Source: Deinococcus sp045062605
Lineage (GTDB): Bacteria; Deinococcota; Deinococci; Deinococcales; Deinococcaceae
NCBI RefSeq assembly: GCF_045062605.1
Contig: NZ_JBJGDW010000003.1
Location: 1 to 64,000 of the forward strand
Length of the DNA stretch: 64,000 nucleotides
Direction: 5' to 3'
Part shown: positions 48,463-57,277 of the stretch, piece after piece
How the letters are laid out: every line of letters begins with the position of its first letter
Position numbering within the stretch: the first letter of the stretch is position 1
Translations under genes and position numbers: made by a program
The notes under the pieces: model-generated
Databases searched by the model: none
What the model saw: only the letters and a program-made list of their open reading frames with translations
What the model was told of the DNA's origin: nothing

Positions 48463-49503
48463 TTACGCGAAACGGTCAATCACCTGAACTCCAAGGGCGT
48501 TAAACGAGTCCATCCCCGTCAGTGCATCGATAGATTCTCCAAGCGTCAGCCGCGCGCCGATCAGGCGGTCCGGGCGCAGCAGGCCGCTTTCGATCATGCC
48601 CAGCATCTCGGGGTAGGCGTGGGCGGCCATGCCGTGGCTGCCGTAGATCTCCAGCTCACGCGAGATCACGGCGTCCATCGGCAGTGGCGGGCGGCGGTGT
48701 TCGGCCACCAGCAGGCCCACCTGAACGTGCCTCCCCTGGGTTCGCAGGCACAGAATCGAGTCGGCGCAGGTCTGCGCGTGCCCCAGTGCGTCCAGCGACA
48801 GGTGTGCGCCGCCGCCCGTGACCTCGCGGATGGCTGTCACCACATCTACCTCGCGGCTGTTGACCGTGACTTCCGCGCCCAGTTCCGCCGCCCGTGTGAG
48901 CTTGTCCGCGCCTATGTCTACCGCGATCACCCGTGCGCCCAGTGCGTGGGCGATCATGACCGCCGACAGGCCCACGCCGCCGCAGCCGTGAACGGCCACC
49001 CACTCGCCGCCGCGCACCCGCCCCTGCTGCGCGACCGCGCGGAAGGAGGTGGCAAAGCGGCAGCCCAGGCTGGCCGCCGTCACGAAGTCCAGACCGTCGG
49101 GGAGGCGCACCAGATTCTGCTCGGCGTAGCGCAGGGCCACGTACTCGGCAAACGATCCCCAGGCGGTAAAGCCCGGCTGAAACTGGTCCCGGCAGACCTG
49201 CTGCTGCCCGCTTTGACACTCCGGGCAGCGCCCACACCCTAATACGAAGGGCAGCGTCACCCGGTCTCCCTCGCGCCAGCGGGTCACGCCCGCGCCCACC
49301 GCCACCACGGTTCCGGCGATCTCGTGACCGGGGACATGAGGCAACTGGATATCCGGGTCATGGCCCATCCAGCCGTGCCAGTCGCTGCGGCACACGCCGG
49401 ACGCTTCTACACGAAGCACCACGCCGTCCGCTTCCGGCAAGGGGTCCGGGACGGTCTGGAGTTCGGGACGCAGGCCAAATTGCTCGTAGACGACGGCTTT
49501 CAC
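48463..49503 (-). CDS. Zinc-dependent alcohol dehydrogenase (MDR family)
   Basis: A 346-residue medium-chain dehydrogenase. The catalytic zinc site includes CRSDWHGW near 38-45 and GHEIAGTVVAVG near 60-71, and the structural zinc cysteines are in CGRCPECQSGQQQVC near 91-105. The NAD motif GCGGVGLSAVMIA lies near 168-180. The start is GTG at 49503, with AAAGAG upstream. An ATG slightly upstream is out of frame. The substrate is an alcohol or polyol, unspecified. It may belong functionally with the downstream sugar permeases. Confidence 0.85.
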   Translation of the reverse strand: MKAVVYEQFGLRPELQTVPDPLPEADGVVLRVEASGVCRSDWHGWMGHDPDIQLPHVPGHEIAGTVVAVGAGVTRWREGDRVTLPFVLGCGRCPECQSGQQQVCRDQFQPGFTAWGSFAEYVALRYAEQNLVRLPDGLDFVTAASLGCRFATSFRAVAQQGRVRGGEWVAVHGCGGVGLSAVMIAHALGARVIAVDIGADKLTRAAELGAEVTVNSREVDVVTAIREVTGGGAHLSLDALGHAQTCADSILCLRTQGRHVQVGLLVAEHRRPPLPMDAVISRELEIYGSHGMAAHAYPEMLGMIESGLLRPDRLIGARLTLGESIDALTGMDSFNALGVQVIDRFA

Positions 49504-49553
49504 GCCCTGAACTCTTTCATGACGCAGACTCTTGCATAATTATGGGCCGCCCA

Positions 49554-50168
49554 TCACCACTTCAGCGCCCCTTTCCAGCCCCGCGCCCGCACCAGCTTTG
49601 CCGCGCGGACGGTGGCCTCGCGGTAGGCGGCATTCAACTGTGCCGGGTCACGCTCCAGCAGTTTGGCGTCCAGTCGGGCGTCCGCTACGCCTTCCAGCCC
49701 TGTCGGGGTGCGTGGGTCTGCCTTCCCCTCGCCGCTGAAAGTGCGGGCCAGCCCCTCGGCCAGCCAGCGCGGGATTCCGGCAGGCTGGGCCGTATGAAAC
49801 GCCTCGTGCCGGATGGTGGTGGGCAGCAGGCCACGCGCCGTCAGCGCCGAGAGCCGTTGCGTGCGGATCACTGCGCCCTGCGTACTGGCCGCAATATGGA
49901 CTGGTTCCCCGGTGCGGGCCTGGAAGTCTGCCGCGTTACCCGCCGCCTCAATCCGTACTTTCGCGGGAGGGGGCAGACCTAGCGCCCTCAAATCTCGTGC
50001 CGCAGCGTCCCAGGCTTTGAACACGGCCCCGAGTTGCTGACGGTCACGCGGGTCCAAGTAAGTGACCGTCAGGGAGCCATGCTGGACTTGAAAGGCGAGG
50101 ACGTTGGGAGCCAGAAGCACGAGCCAGACGAGCGCCGTACCAGCGTGTCGGAGGGACGATCTTCTCAT
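49554..50168 (-). CDS. Secreted HExxH putative metallopeptidase
   Basis: A 204-residue protein with a signal peptide (basic MRRSSLRH then a hydrophobic segment to about 25). The zinc-peptidase motif HEAFH lies near 130-134, followed 12 residues on by WLAEGLAR, where the glutamate could be the third zinc ligand of a gluzincin-type (HExxH...E) site. Length is short for a full peptidase. The start at 50168 has AAGGG upstream and lies 10 bases after the stop of the alpha-2-macroglobulin gene, so the two are probably co-transcribed. Confidence 0.7.
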   Translation of the reverse strand: MRRSSLRHAGTALVWLVLLAPNVLAFQVQHGSLTVTYLDPRDRQQLGAVFKAWDAAARDLRALGLPPPAKVRIEAAGNAADFQARTGEPVHIAASTQGAVIRTQRLSALTARGLLPTTIRHEAFHTAQPAGIPRWLAEGLARTFSGEGKADPRTPTGLEGVADARLDAKLLERDPAQLNAAYREATVRAAKLVRARGWKGALKW

Positions 50169-50178
50169 CCCTTGTCCG

Positions 50179-53100
50179 TCACTGCCCCCGGTCCCGCACC
50201 GTGAACGTCGTCGCCGGGGCGTAACCTTCCACATCCGGGTCATACATCAGGAAGGCGTGGGTAGGCAGCGCGGTAAAGGTGCCGGGGGTCTGGGCGCGCA
50301 GCAGGTAGGTCATCTTCTGCTCGCCCTTCAGGTAGTCGGCATACAGATCCACGCGGTCATCGAGGAGGTCACGGCCCGCGTACCAGTAATTCCAGTTGCC
50401 CCAGTCGTACTCGTCGGGGTCCTGCAAGCCCGCAATCGCCAGACTGCGTTCGTCTAGCGCCTTCATGCCCGCTGGGATGGGATCGCTGACCACCATATAG
50501 CGGGCGCTCTGCCCCACCGGCTGCACGCTGAGGGTCACCAGAATCAGATCGCCCACCGTGACCGGCTGCATCTGCCCGCCCCTGAGCAGCGAGACGCGGC
50601 GGTAGGTATATTTGTTGTTCTTGGCGTCCCAGACGGGTTCCAGGCGCTGATACTGGCGGCTCAGGCGGAAGCCCTTGCTGGCGTCGCCCTTCAGCTCGGC
50701 GGGTTCGCGGCTGTAGTTCAGTTGGGTGCTGAAGGTCAGCCCGGCGGGTGCGCCCGTCAGCGTGACCGTGTGCATCCCGGCTTTCAGGGTGCTGGCGTCA
50801 ATCTTGAGGGTGGCCGCCTCCTGCCCGGTCAGCGTGGCCTGCCCGGCGTTCTGGCCGTCCAGCAGGGCGCTCACGTCGCCGCTCATGGCCTTTGGAGGCT
50901 TGAGGGCCAGCGCGGCGACGATCACGCTGGTGGTGTCCTGGGTGGACAGCCACTTGGGGCCACGCCGATTGGACAGCAGCCACTGCGAGACGCCAGGAAT
51001 CAGGGCGCTGTTCGGCTCCAGCGTGGCGATGGCCTCCAGCGCGGTGGCCGTGACCTGCACGCTGTTGTCGTCCCAGTAGTCGTACCAGAAATCGCCGCCG
51101 TTCCGTTTCGGCGTTTCCCAGTGCAGCAGTGCGCCCTCGTTGGTGCCGATCCGTTTGGCCTTGAGGCGGTCCAGCACATCGCGGGCGGCCTGGGTCTGGC
51201 CCGTTTTATTCAATGCCAGCGCGGTTTCCGCCAGCGCGTAGGGTTCCAGATCCTTACGCCGGGCGAACGCGGCCAGTTGTGTCTTGTCCACCTTCCCGGC
51301 GTCGGCCAGGGCACGGTAGGCGCTGGCACGTTCGGCCTGCCGTCCCTTCGGATTGGGAACATTTTTGGCAAGGTATTGCAACCCGTTGTACAGCATGTCG
51401 TTGTTGACCTTCGCGCCCAGTTTCTTGGCCCGCAGCAGGCCCTCCACCACGTAGGCGCTCATTTCCAGGGTGCTGTCGTCGTACTGCCAGAAGTTCCAGC
51501 CACCGTCCTCGTGCTGGAACAGTTCCAGCCGGGCCAGTCCCGCGCTCACGATGTCGGGCAGGTCCCCCACCACACTCTGCGGCAGGGCGGCGCTGCCCAG
51601 ATTTTCCTTCGCCAGCAGCGCGGGCAGGAAACGGCTCATGGTCTGCTCGGTGCAGCCGTAGGGGTAGCCCACCAGATACTCCAGCGCGGGCGACACAGCG
51701 GACAGCAGCGACGGTGTGAGACTCAGGCTCAGGTCCAGCGTTTTCAGGTTGGCATCTGCCGGAATATTGATCTTGATCCCCGGCTGGCTGGCACTGCCCA
51801 CCGCCGTCTGCGTGACCTCGTACCCTCTGGCCTTGACGGGCAGTGGGAGTTTGAGGGCGTCACTACCGGAGGCGGTGCGGGCGGTGAAGGTCACGTTCGC
51901 CGTGCCCACGTTGCCTGCCCGGACCTGCATATCGGTGCGGACGCGCCCATTGGCGGCCACATTCAAAGGCGTGCCGCCCGCTTTCAGAACCGCGCCATTC
52001 AGGGGGGTCAGGCCATTCAGGACTGCGCTGGCCGTGCCCGTCACTGCTTTATTCAGCGTGTTGTTCACGATGCCGGACAGCGTGACCGTGTCGCCGCGCA
52101 CCAGGAACGTCGGCAGGCTCAGGCGGGCGATCACGTCCTTGGTGGTCATGGTGGTGGCGACTGCCTGCCCGAAGCGTGGGGTCTTCGTCTGGGCGCGGGC
52201 GGTGGCCACCCAGGTGGTCAGGTTGTCGGGGAACTTGACTGAAACCTCGGCGTGGCCCCCCGCGTCGGTCAGGAGGTTGGGCACCCACAGAATGGTGTCC
52301 TTGAAATCCTGACGCGGTGTCACTGGATCGGCGCTGGCAGCGTCGGCTGCCTTGCTCTGCTTGTCCTGCGCGAAGGCTGGCGTGGTTTCCATTTGCCTGG
52401 GCGCAGAGGCCACGGTCCCCACCTGCGAGAAGTAGAAATTGAGGCTGGAATTGGTGCCCACCGCGTTGCTGCGCGGCGCATCGAACACCTGGGCAATCGG
52501 CGTGCTGTTGTCGCGCTGTACCAGATAGATGGCCCCATCCACCACGCCCAGCGCCACCTCTCCGGCCACACCCTTGCCGTCCGCCGTCTGCACGTCCACG
52601 CTGAATTTGCCCGTGTCTCCGGGGGCATAGCGGGCTTTTTCCGGCGTGACCTTGACCGTCAGGGCCGCGCCCACGCGGGGAACTTTCACGCGGGCGTCGT
52701 TGCTGTAAAACTGGCCGTCGCTGAGGGTAGACGCCGCGACGTAGATGTTCGGGGCCATGTCCGCCGTGACCGGAAAACGGTAGGTCAGCACTGCGCCCGT
52801 GCCGCGCAGGACAGTTGAACTGCGCAGTTTGTCACCCTCTAGCGTGACCAGCACTGGAGCGCCGGGCTTGGGGTTGCCCACCAGCACGGTGGCGGTGTCG
52901 CCGGGGGCGTAGCTCTTGCGGTCCAGTTGCACGGTCAGGTCGCGGTAGTTCCAGCCGTAGTCCTCGCCGGGCTTCAGCACCCAGACAAAGTTTTCAAAGG
53001 TACTCGCGCGGCCCTGCGCGTCTTTCACGGTGGCCCGCACCAGATACCCGCCGCCGCGCGCGGTAGATAGGGTGGTGCTGGCCGTTCCTGCCGCGTTCGT

Positions 53101-54612
53101 CTGCACCTGGGAGCGGGCCAGGCGCGTCTCGCTCAGCACCCAGATCTTCTTCTTCCTGTCGTAGTCGTAGCTCTGGCGGATCAGGTCCAGCGTGATCGGG
53201 GCGGCGCGGCCCACGTCTTTCAGGTCACGGGTGTCCAGCGACACGCGGATAGGCTTGCCCGCGTCGTAAACGTAGCCGTCGGTGCTGGCCTCCACGTTCA
53301 GGCTGGCGGGAAAGGCGATCACCTGCGTCTGGGCGCTGACCGTGCGGCGCGACTCGTCCTCCACCTCGGCCTCGATGCGGTAGCTGACGGGCTGGCCGTC
53401 CGGGGCGCGCTCCAGCGGCAGGGTCAGGTCCAGGTCGCCACTCGCGTTCAGGCGCGTCTCCTCCTGAATCACCAGATCGGAGCCGTAGTCGCGGCCCTCG
53501 TCGCCAGGGGGCAGATAATCGCTGTCGAAGCCGGGCGGATAGTACGGCGCGCGGGTCACATTGTAATTGACCCTGGCCCCGCTCACGTTGCCTCCGAACA
53601 GATAGCGGGCCGAGATGCGGACGCTGACCTTCTCGCCCTGCACGGCGCGTTTGCGGTCCGGCGCAAGGGTCACGACGTATTCGGGCTTCTGGTACGCCTC
53701 CACCTGAAAGCTGCCGCCGATGTCGCTCTGGCTGTCGCCGTCGGCCTTGTCAGGTTTCAGCGAGAAGTAATACTCGCCCAGTTTGGCCCCCACGGGCAGG
53801 TCAAGTCCGGCGTTCAGCGATCCCAGCGCGTTGGTGGTCAGCGTCTTGCGGTAGACCTCGTCACTGTCTGGGGACGTGATGGTCACGCGCACCGACGTAT
53901 TCGCCAGCGGCGTCAGTTTGTCCGCCTGCCGCAGCACCGCCTTGAAATCCACATGCTGGCCGGGGCGGTAGATCGGGCGGTCCGTATAGACGTAACCGCG
54001 CACCAGCGGGGCCGCGTAGCTGTTCCATTCCGCCCCGCTGATGGCCCAGTCGTTGCCGTAGCGGGCCAGGAAAGTCTCCTTGTCCGAGTCGGCGTTCGCT
54101 TTCCTGGTAAAACGGGCCACGCCGTCGGCGCTCGACAACACTGAGGAACCGCCTCCCAGCGCCCACACCCGTGCCGCCCGCGTCTGGCCGCTTTTACGGT
54201 CTGCCGTATAGGTGAGGGCCGCGTTCTGGTCGCGCTTGACCACCAGCCCCAGTTTGCTGACCAGCACCACCGCGCCCAGGCTGCCGCTGCCCACCACGTA
54301 TACGCCGCTGGGCAGCTTGCCAAACTTCAGATCGCTGTCCCGTCGGCTCAGCTTGACCGTCTGCACCGTCTGGGTGCGGGTGGCCGCCGTGATCTTCGGG
54401 CGGTGCGGGTCGGGCGAGGCGGCGAACAGGGCCGCCGGGTCCAGCACCCGCCGCAGCGTGAAGACCGTTCCAGCGGGCGCGGACACCTCCACGCTGATCG
54501 ACTGGTCGCCCCGGAAGACGCCGCCGTAAATGGAAACCTCGCTCTGGGCCGGGGCCAGACCCACCAGCAGCAGGCCGGATAACAATGCGCCCCGCGTCCA
54601 CCGTCGTTTCAT
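50179..54612 (-). CDS. Bacterial alpha-2-macroglobulin with thioester motif
   Basis: A 1477-residue exported protein of the alpha-2-macroglobulin family, a trap for foreign peptidases. A signal peptide (about 1-22) without a lipobox cysteine is followed by MG domains, with the typical GYVYTDRPIYRPGQHVDFKA near 203-222. A charged, flexible stretch near 740-760 may be the bait region, then DTILWVPNLLTDAGGHAEVS near 764-783. The reactive thioester motif is intact as PYGCTEQ near 984-990. The start at 54612 is chosen for the signal peptide and AAGGGGC upstream, over a longer frame. No penicillin-binding protein 1C gene, a frequent partner, is nearby. Confidence 0.9.
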   Translation of the reverse strand: MKRRWTRGALLSGLLLVGLAPAQSEVSIYGGVFRGDQSISVEVSAPAGTVFTLRRVLDPAALFAASPDPHRPKITAATRTQTVQTVKLSRRDSDLKFGKLPSGVYVVGSGSLGAVVLVSKLGLVVKRDQNAALTYTADRKSGQTRAARVWALGGGSSVLSSADGVARFTRKANADSDKETFLARYGNDWAISGAEWNSYAAPLVRGYVYTDRPIYRPGQHVDFKAVLRQADKLTPLANTSVRVTITSPDSDEVYRKTLTTNALGSLNAGLDLPVGAKLGEYYFSLKPDKADGDSQSDIGGSFQVEAYQKPEYVVTLAPDRKRAVQGEKVSVRISARYLFGGNVSGARVNYNVTRAPYYPPGFDSDYLPPGDEGRDYGSDLVIQEETRLNASGDLDLTLPLERAPDGQPVSYRIEAEVEDESRRTVSAQTQVIAFPASLNVEASTDGYVYDAGKPIRVSLDTRDLKDVGRAAPITLDLIRQSYDYDRKKKIWVLSETRLARSQVQTNAAGTASTTLSTARGGGYLVRATVKDAQGRASTFENFVWVLKPGEDYGWNYRDLTVQLDRKSYAPGDTATVLVGNPKPGAPVLVTLEGDKLRSSTVLRGTGAVLTYRFPVTADMAPNIYVAASTLSDGQFYSNDARVKVPRVGAALTVKVTPEKARYAPGDTGKFSVDVQTADGKGVAGEVALGVVDGAIYLVQRDNSTPIAQVFDAPRSNAVGTNSSLNFYFSQVGTVASAPRQMETTPAFAQDKQSKAADAASADPVTPRQDFKDTILWVPNLLTDAGGHAEVSVKFPDNLTTWVATARAQTKTPRFGQAVATTMTTKDVIARLSLPTFLVRGDTVTLSGIVNNTLNKAVTGTASAVLNGLTPLNGAVLKAGGTPLNVAANGRVRTDMQVRAGNVGTANVTFTARTASGSDALKLPLPVKARGYEVTQTAVGSASQPGIKINIPADANLKTLDLSLSLTPSLLSAVSPALEYLVGYPYGCTEQTMSRFLPALLAKENLGSAALPQSVVGDLPDIVSAGLARLELFQHEDGGWNFWQYDDSTLEMSAYVVEGLLRAKKLGAKVNNDMLYNGLQYLAKNVPNPKGRQAERASAYRALADAGKVDKTQLAAFARRKDLEPYALAETALALNKTGQTQAARDVLDRLKAKRIGTNEGALLHWETPKRNGGDFWYDYWDDNSVQVTATALEAIATLEPNSALIPGVSQWLLSNRRGPKWLSTQDTTSVIVAALALKPPKAMSGDVSALLDGQNAGQATLTGQEAATLKIDASTLKAGMHTVTLTGAPAGLTFSTQLNYSREPAELKGDASKGFRLSRQYQRLEPVWDAKNNKYTYRRVSLLRGGQMQPVTVGDLILVTLSVQPVGQSARYMVVSDPIPAGMKALDERSLAIAGLQDPDEYDWGNWNYWYAGRDLLDDRVDLYADYLKGEQKMTYLLRAQTPGTFTALPTHAFLMYDPDVEGYAPATTFTVRDRGQ

Positions 54613-54787
54613 GTCTGCCCCTTTTGCAATTGCTGCCTGCCGTTCCTGCGCCTGACCGAGAGTGCTGGATTCAAATCCTGCCTGTTCAGATTGTGTCACT
54701 TCTCGCCTTGCCCGTATGAACTTCATCAACGGTAGTCGCTCCTGGAGTGTGCGGCGTCATCCGAAAGGCGGGGCAGGGGAGAGCACC
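54613..54787. other. Gap upstream of the alpha-2-macroglobulin gene
   Basis: This 175-base region should contain the promoter of the minus-strand alpha-2-macroglobulin gene. No box pair is convincing, and no gene is seen. Confidence 0.3.
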
Positions 54788-55804
54788 TCAGCTTTCAGCT
54801 TCTCCTAGTTCCAGCATTGCCCGCGCTGTCACCTCGTCCACGATCAGGCGGCGCATCAATTTGCCTGCCAGCGCGGCGTGCAGCGCGGTGGCCTTGCCCA
54901 GCCCGCTGACCACGCATAGCGACTCGCTGGCCTCCCGGATCAGCGCCAGGGGTGGGCCGCTGGCACGGGCGTTCAGGGAGAGGCCCGCGTCGCTGCCGTC
55001 GGCGCGGTAAAAGACGGTGGCGATGTCGCCCACCGCGCCCTCCTGCTCAAGCGCGGCCAGATCGCCAGCGTCCAGATAGCCCGCGCTGTACACATGGCTG
55101 GGGGTGGAGGCGTCCACGCTGCCCACCGAGTAGATCAGCAACTCCGCCCGCCCCTGCAGATCAAGCACATGCCGGACGCTGCGTTCGCGCCACATGGACC
55201 GCTTGGTGGCCGGATCGTCGAAGAAGGTGGGCACCGGGAACAACTGCGCCCCCGCCGAGAAATTGCGCGCAAACCGTAGGATCGTGTCGGTCACGAAGCC
55301 GCTCATGAAGTCGGCAGCGTTGGCCGAGCCGTTGAGCTGCACGAAGGTCAGCCCCGGCACTGGACGGGGAATCAGCGCGTGGCCCACCGCATTCAGCGTG
55401 TTGCCCCAGGCCAGCCCCACGGTCATGCCGGGGCGCAGCAGCCCGGTCAGCGCGGCTGCGGCTGCGGCGGCGGTGCGTTCCAGCCACAACGTTTCCGGGC
55501 TGCCCTGCGGCACGCCCACCACCTGCGCGTGCAAAAAGGGATAGCGCGCGTGCAGGCGGGCTTCCAGCGTCTGCGCCTGACCCTCGGGGTCATGGATACG
55601 GATTTCTACCAGACCGCTGCGCCGCGCGTGAGACAGCAGGCGGGACACCTTGGGCCGCGACAGGCCCAGTTCCGTGGCGATGGCGTCGGTGGTCAGGCCC
55701 TGCACGTAATACAGCCGCGCCACCTGCACGGCCTGCGCGTCCTGACTGGCAGCGGTGGAACTGGCAGCATTAGAACTGACTGTATTGGTGAAATCAGGAG
55801 ACAT
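54788..55804 (-). CDS. SorC-family sugar-binding transcriptional regulator
   Basis: A 338-residue regulator. A helix-turn-helix lies in TDAIATELGLSRPKVSRLLS near 35-54, and the SorC sugar/phosphate-binding domain spans about 85-335 (GMTVGLAWGNTLNAVGHAL near 124-142, GDIATVFYRADGSDAGLSLN near 263-282). It is transcribed away from the glycerol ABC operon, with paired operator-like sites in the shared gap, which makes it the likely local regulator of glycerol uptake. A TATGCT box eight bases before the ATG could be its -10 region. Rhizobial glycerol operons instead use a DeoR-type GlpR, so the regulator type here differs. Confidence 0.85.
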   Translation of the reverse strand: MSPDFTNTVSSNAASSTAASQDAQAVQVARLYYVQGLTTDAIATELGLSRPKVSRLLSHARRSGLVEIRIHDPEGQAQTLEARLHARYPFLHAQVVGVPQGSPETLWLERTAAAAAAALTGLLRPGMTVGLAWGNTLNAVGHALIPRPVPGLTFVQLNGSANAADFMSGFVTDTILRFARNFSAGAQLFPVPTFFDDPATKRSMWRERSVRHVLDLQGRAELLIYSVGSVDASTPSHVYSAGYLDAGDLAALEQEGAVGDIATVFYRADGSDAGLSLNARASGPPLALIREASESLCVVSGLGKATALHAALAGKLMRRLIVDEVTARAMLELGEAES

Positions 55805-55850
55805 GGACGCTCAGCATACGTCGCCCCCCACCGGGGCCACTAGACAAGCG

Positions 55851-55879
55851 TTGCACATCTGTTCAATTCATCATATCAT
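55851..55879 (+). promoter_or_regulatory. Promoter of the glycerol ABC operon
   Basis: TTGCAC at 55851-55856 and TATCAT at 55874-55879 are 17 bases apart, the ideal spacing. The -10 differs from TATAAT at one position. Both operator half-sites lie over this promoter, one between the boxes and one over the -10/start region, the classic layout for repression. Confidence 0.6.
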
Positions 55880-55886
55880 CTGTTCA
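55856..55886 (+). promoter_or_regulatory. Paired operator, CATCTGTTCA twice 21 bp apart
   Basis: The ten bases CATCTGTTCA occur at 55856-55865 and 55877-55886, two helical turns apart, so a regulator would meet both on one face of the DNA. The first can be read as a near-palindrome TGCACA-TC-TGTTCA. A related pair with the same spacing precedes glpD at 63223-63253. Probable binding site of the SorC regulator. Confidence 0.65.
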
Positions 55887-56063
55887 CAAATTCAATTCTC
55901 AGTTCCCACTTAACTGACCGTATGTACTGGCAGCAGCCTCCCCAGATCAGGCTCACTTGCCTTCCTGCTCTTATTTCTGCGGTTTATTCGTCCAGGCTGC
56001 CCCGAAGACAGCGGCGCGTCACATCCGGAAACAGCAAACATCCAGACGTTGTCGAGGAGGTTT

Positions 56064-56120
56064 ATGACCGTGAATGTAGTTTCTAAAGATTCCACCTCTA
56101 CCCTGGCGCAATCCGTATGA
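56064..56120 (+). CDS. 18-codon leader ORF overlapping the glpS start
   Basis: A short frame begins ATG at 56064 behind a strong GAGGAGG site and ends at TGA 56118-56120, overlapping the glpS ATG (56117) by four bases. The encoded 18 residues are hydrophilic (MTVNVVSKDSTSTLAQSV). glpS itself has no ribosome site directly upstream, so its translation probably depends on ribosomes finishing this leader. It may be only a coupling device. Confidence 0.6.
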   Translation: MTVNVVSKDSTSTLAQSV

Positions 56121-57277
56121 GTCTTACCCTGGACAACGTGACCAAGACGGTAGGCGGCGATACCCACCTCTATCCCATGACGCTGACCCTGAATCCTGGC
56201 TTGAACGTCCTGTTAGGGCCGACGCTGGCAGGCAAAACCTCATTGATGCGGATCATGGCGGGCTTGGACAAGCCCACGACTGGGCGCGTGCTCGTAGACG
56301 GGCAGGACGTGACCGACGTGAGCGTGCAAAAACGCGCCGTGGCCTTCGTGTATCAGCAGTTCGTCAACTACCCCAGTTTCAGCGTCTTCGAGAACATAGC
56401 CTCGCCGCTGCGGATTGCCGGGCTGAAGGGCAGCGAACTCAATGAGCGGGTGCAGGGCGTGGCAAAACTGATGCACCTGGAACCGATGCTGAAACGCCTG
56501 CCTGCCGAGCTGTCCGGGGGCCAGCAGCAGCGCGTCGCCATTGCCCGCGCCCTTATCAAAGAGGCTGATCTGCTGCTGTTCGATGAGCCGCTGGTCAACC
56601 TGGATTACAAGTTGCGCGAGGAACTGCGCGCCGAGATGCTTGAAATCTTTGCCCGGCGCGACGCCGTGGTGGTCTACAGCACCACCGAACCCTTCGAGGC
56701 CCTGAGTCTGGGCGGACACGTGGCCGTGCTGAGCGAGGGGCGCCTGCTCCAGTCTGGCTCGACGCTGGAGGTCTATCATCAGCCCGTGACCGTGCGGGTG
56801 GGGCAGGTCTTCAGCGATCCGCCGATCAATCTGCTAGAAGCCCGGCTCGGCGAGGGTCGTGTACTGTTGGCCGGGGGCCTAAACTTCCCTTTACCGCCTC
56901 ACATGTTGGGCCTGAACGGTTCGCACCAACTGGGTGTGCGGGCCAACCACGCCGGACTGCGCCCTGAAGGTGAGGACGACGTGACCCTGGCCGCGCGGGT
57001 CAGTGTGGCCGAGCTATCGGGGTCCGAGACTTACCTGCATACCCGGCTGATCAGCCCCGGCAGCGACACCAGCGCCACACCCGGCGCACATCTGGTCGCG
57101 CAATTGCCTGGAATCCACTCGGTCAAGCCGGGCGAGGAGGTCACGCTGTACGTCAACCCGGACCGCATGTTCGCCTTCGACTCCGGGGGGCAACTGGCTG
57201 CCGCGCCGCCGCGTCCGCCCGCGCCCAGTCGAATGCAAGTGCCCAAGGTCTCCTCGCCTGATCAGAGGAGTGCCTGA
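56117..57277 (+). CDS. glpS: Glycerol ABC transporter ATP-binding protein GlpS
   Basis: A 386-residue ATPase of the MalK type. Walker A reads GPTLAGKTSL near 35-44, an unusual form with AGKT typical of the GlpS branch. LSGGQQQRVAIARAL near 134-148 is the signature, and LLLFDEPLVNLDYK near 154-167 is Walker B. The C-terminal regulatory domain covers about 240-365. Together with GlpT it powers import through GlpPQ. Gene order glpS-T-P-Q-U-V, followed by glpD, matches the described rhizobial glycerol system. The stop overlaps the glpT start by one base (TGATG). Confidence 0.88.
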   Translation: MSLTLDNVTKTVGGDTHLYPMTLTLNPGLNVLLGPTLAGKTSLMRIMAGLDKPTTGRVLVDGQDVTDVSVQKRAVAFVYQQFVNYPSFSVFENIASPLRIAGLKGSELNERVQGVAKLMHLEPMLKRLPAELSGGQQQRVAIARALIKEADLLLFDEPLVNLDYKLREELRAEMLEIFARRDAVVVYSTTEPFEALSLGGHVAVLSEGRLLQSGSTLEVYHQPVTVRVGQVFSDPPINLLEARLGEGRVLLAGGLNFPLPPHMLGLNGSHQLGVRANHAGLRPEGEDDVTLAARVSVAELSGSETYLHTRLISPGSDTSATPGAHLVAQLPGIHSVKPGEEVTLYVNPDRMFAFDSGGQLAAAPPRPPAPSRMQVPKVSSPDQRSA

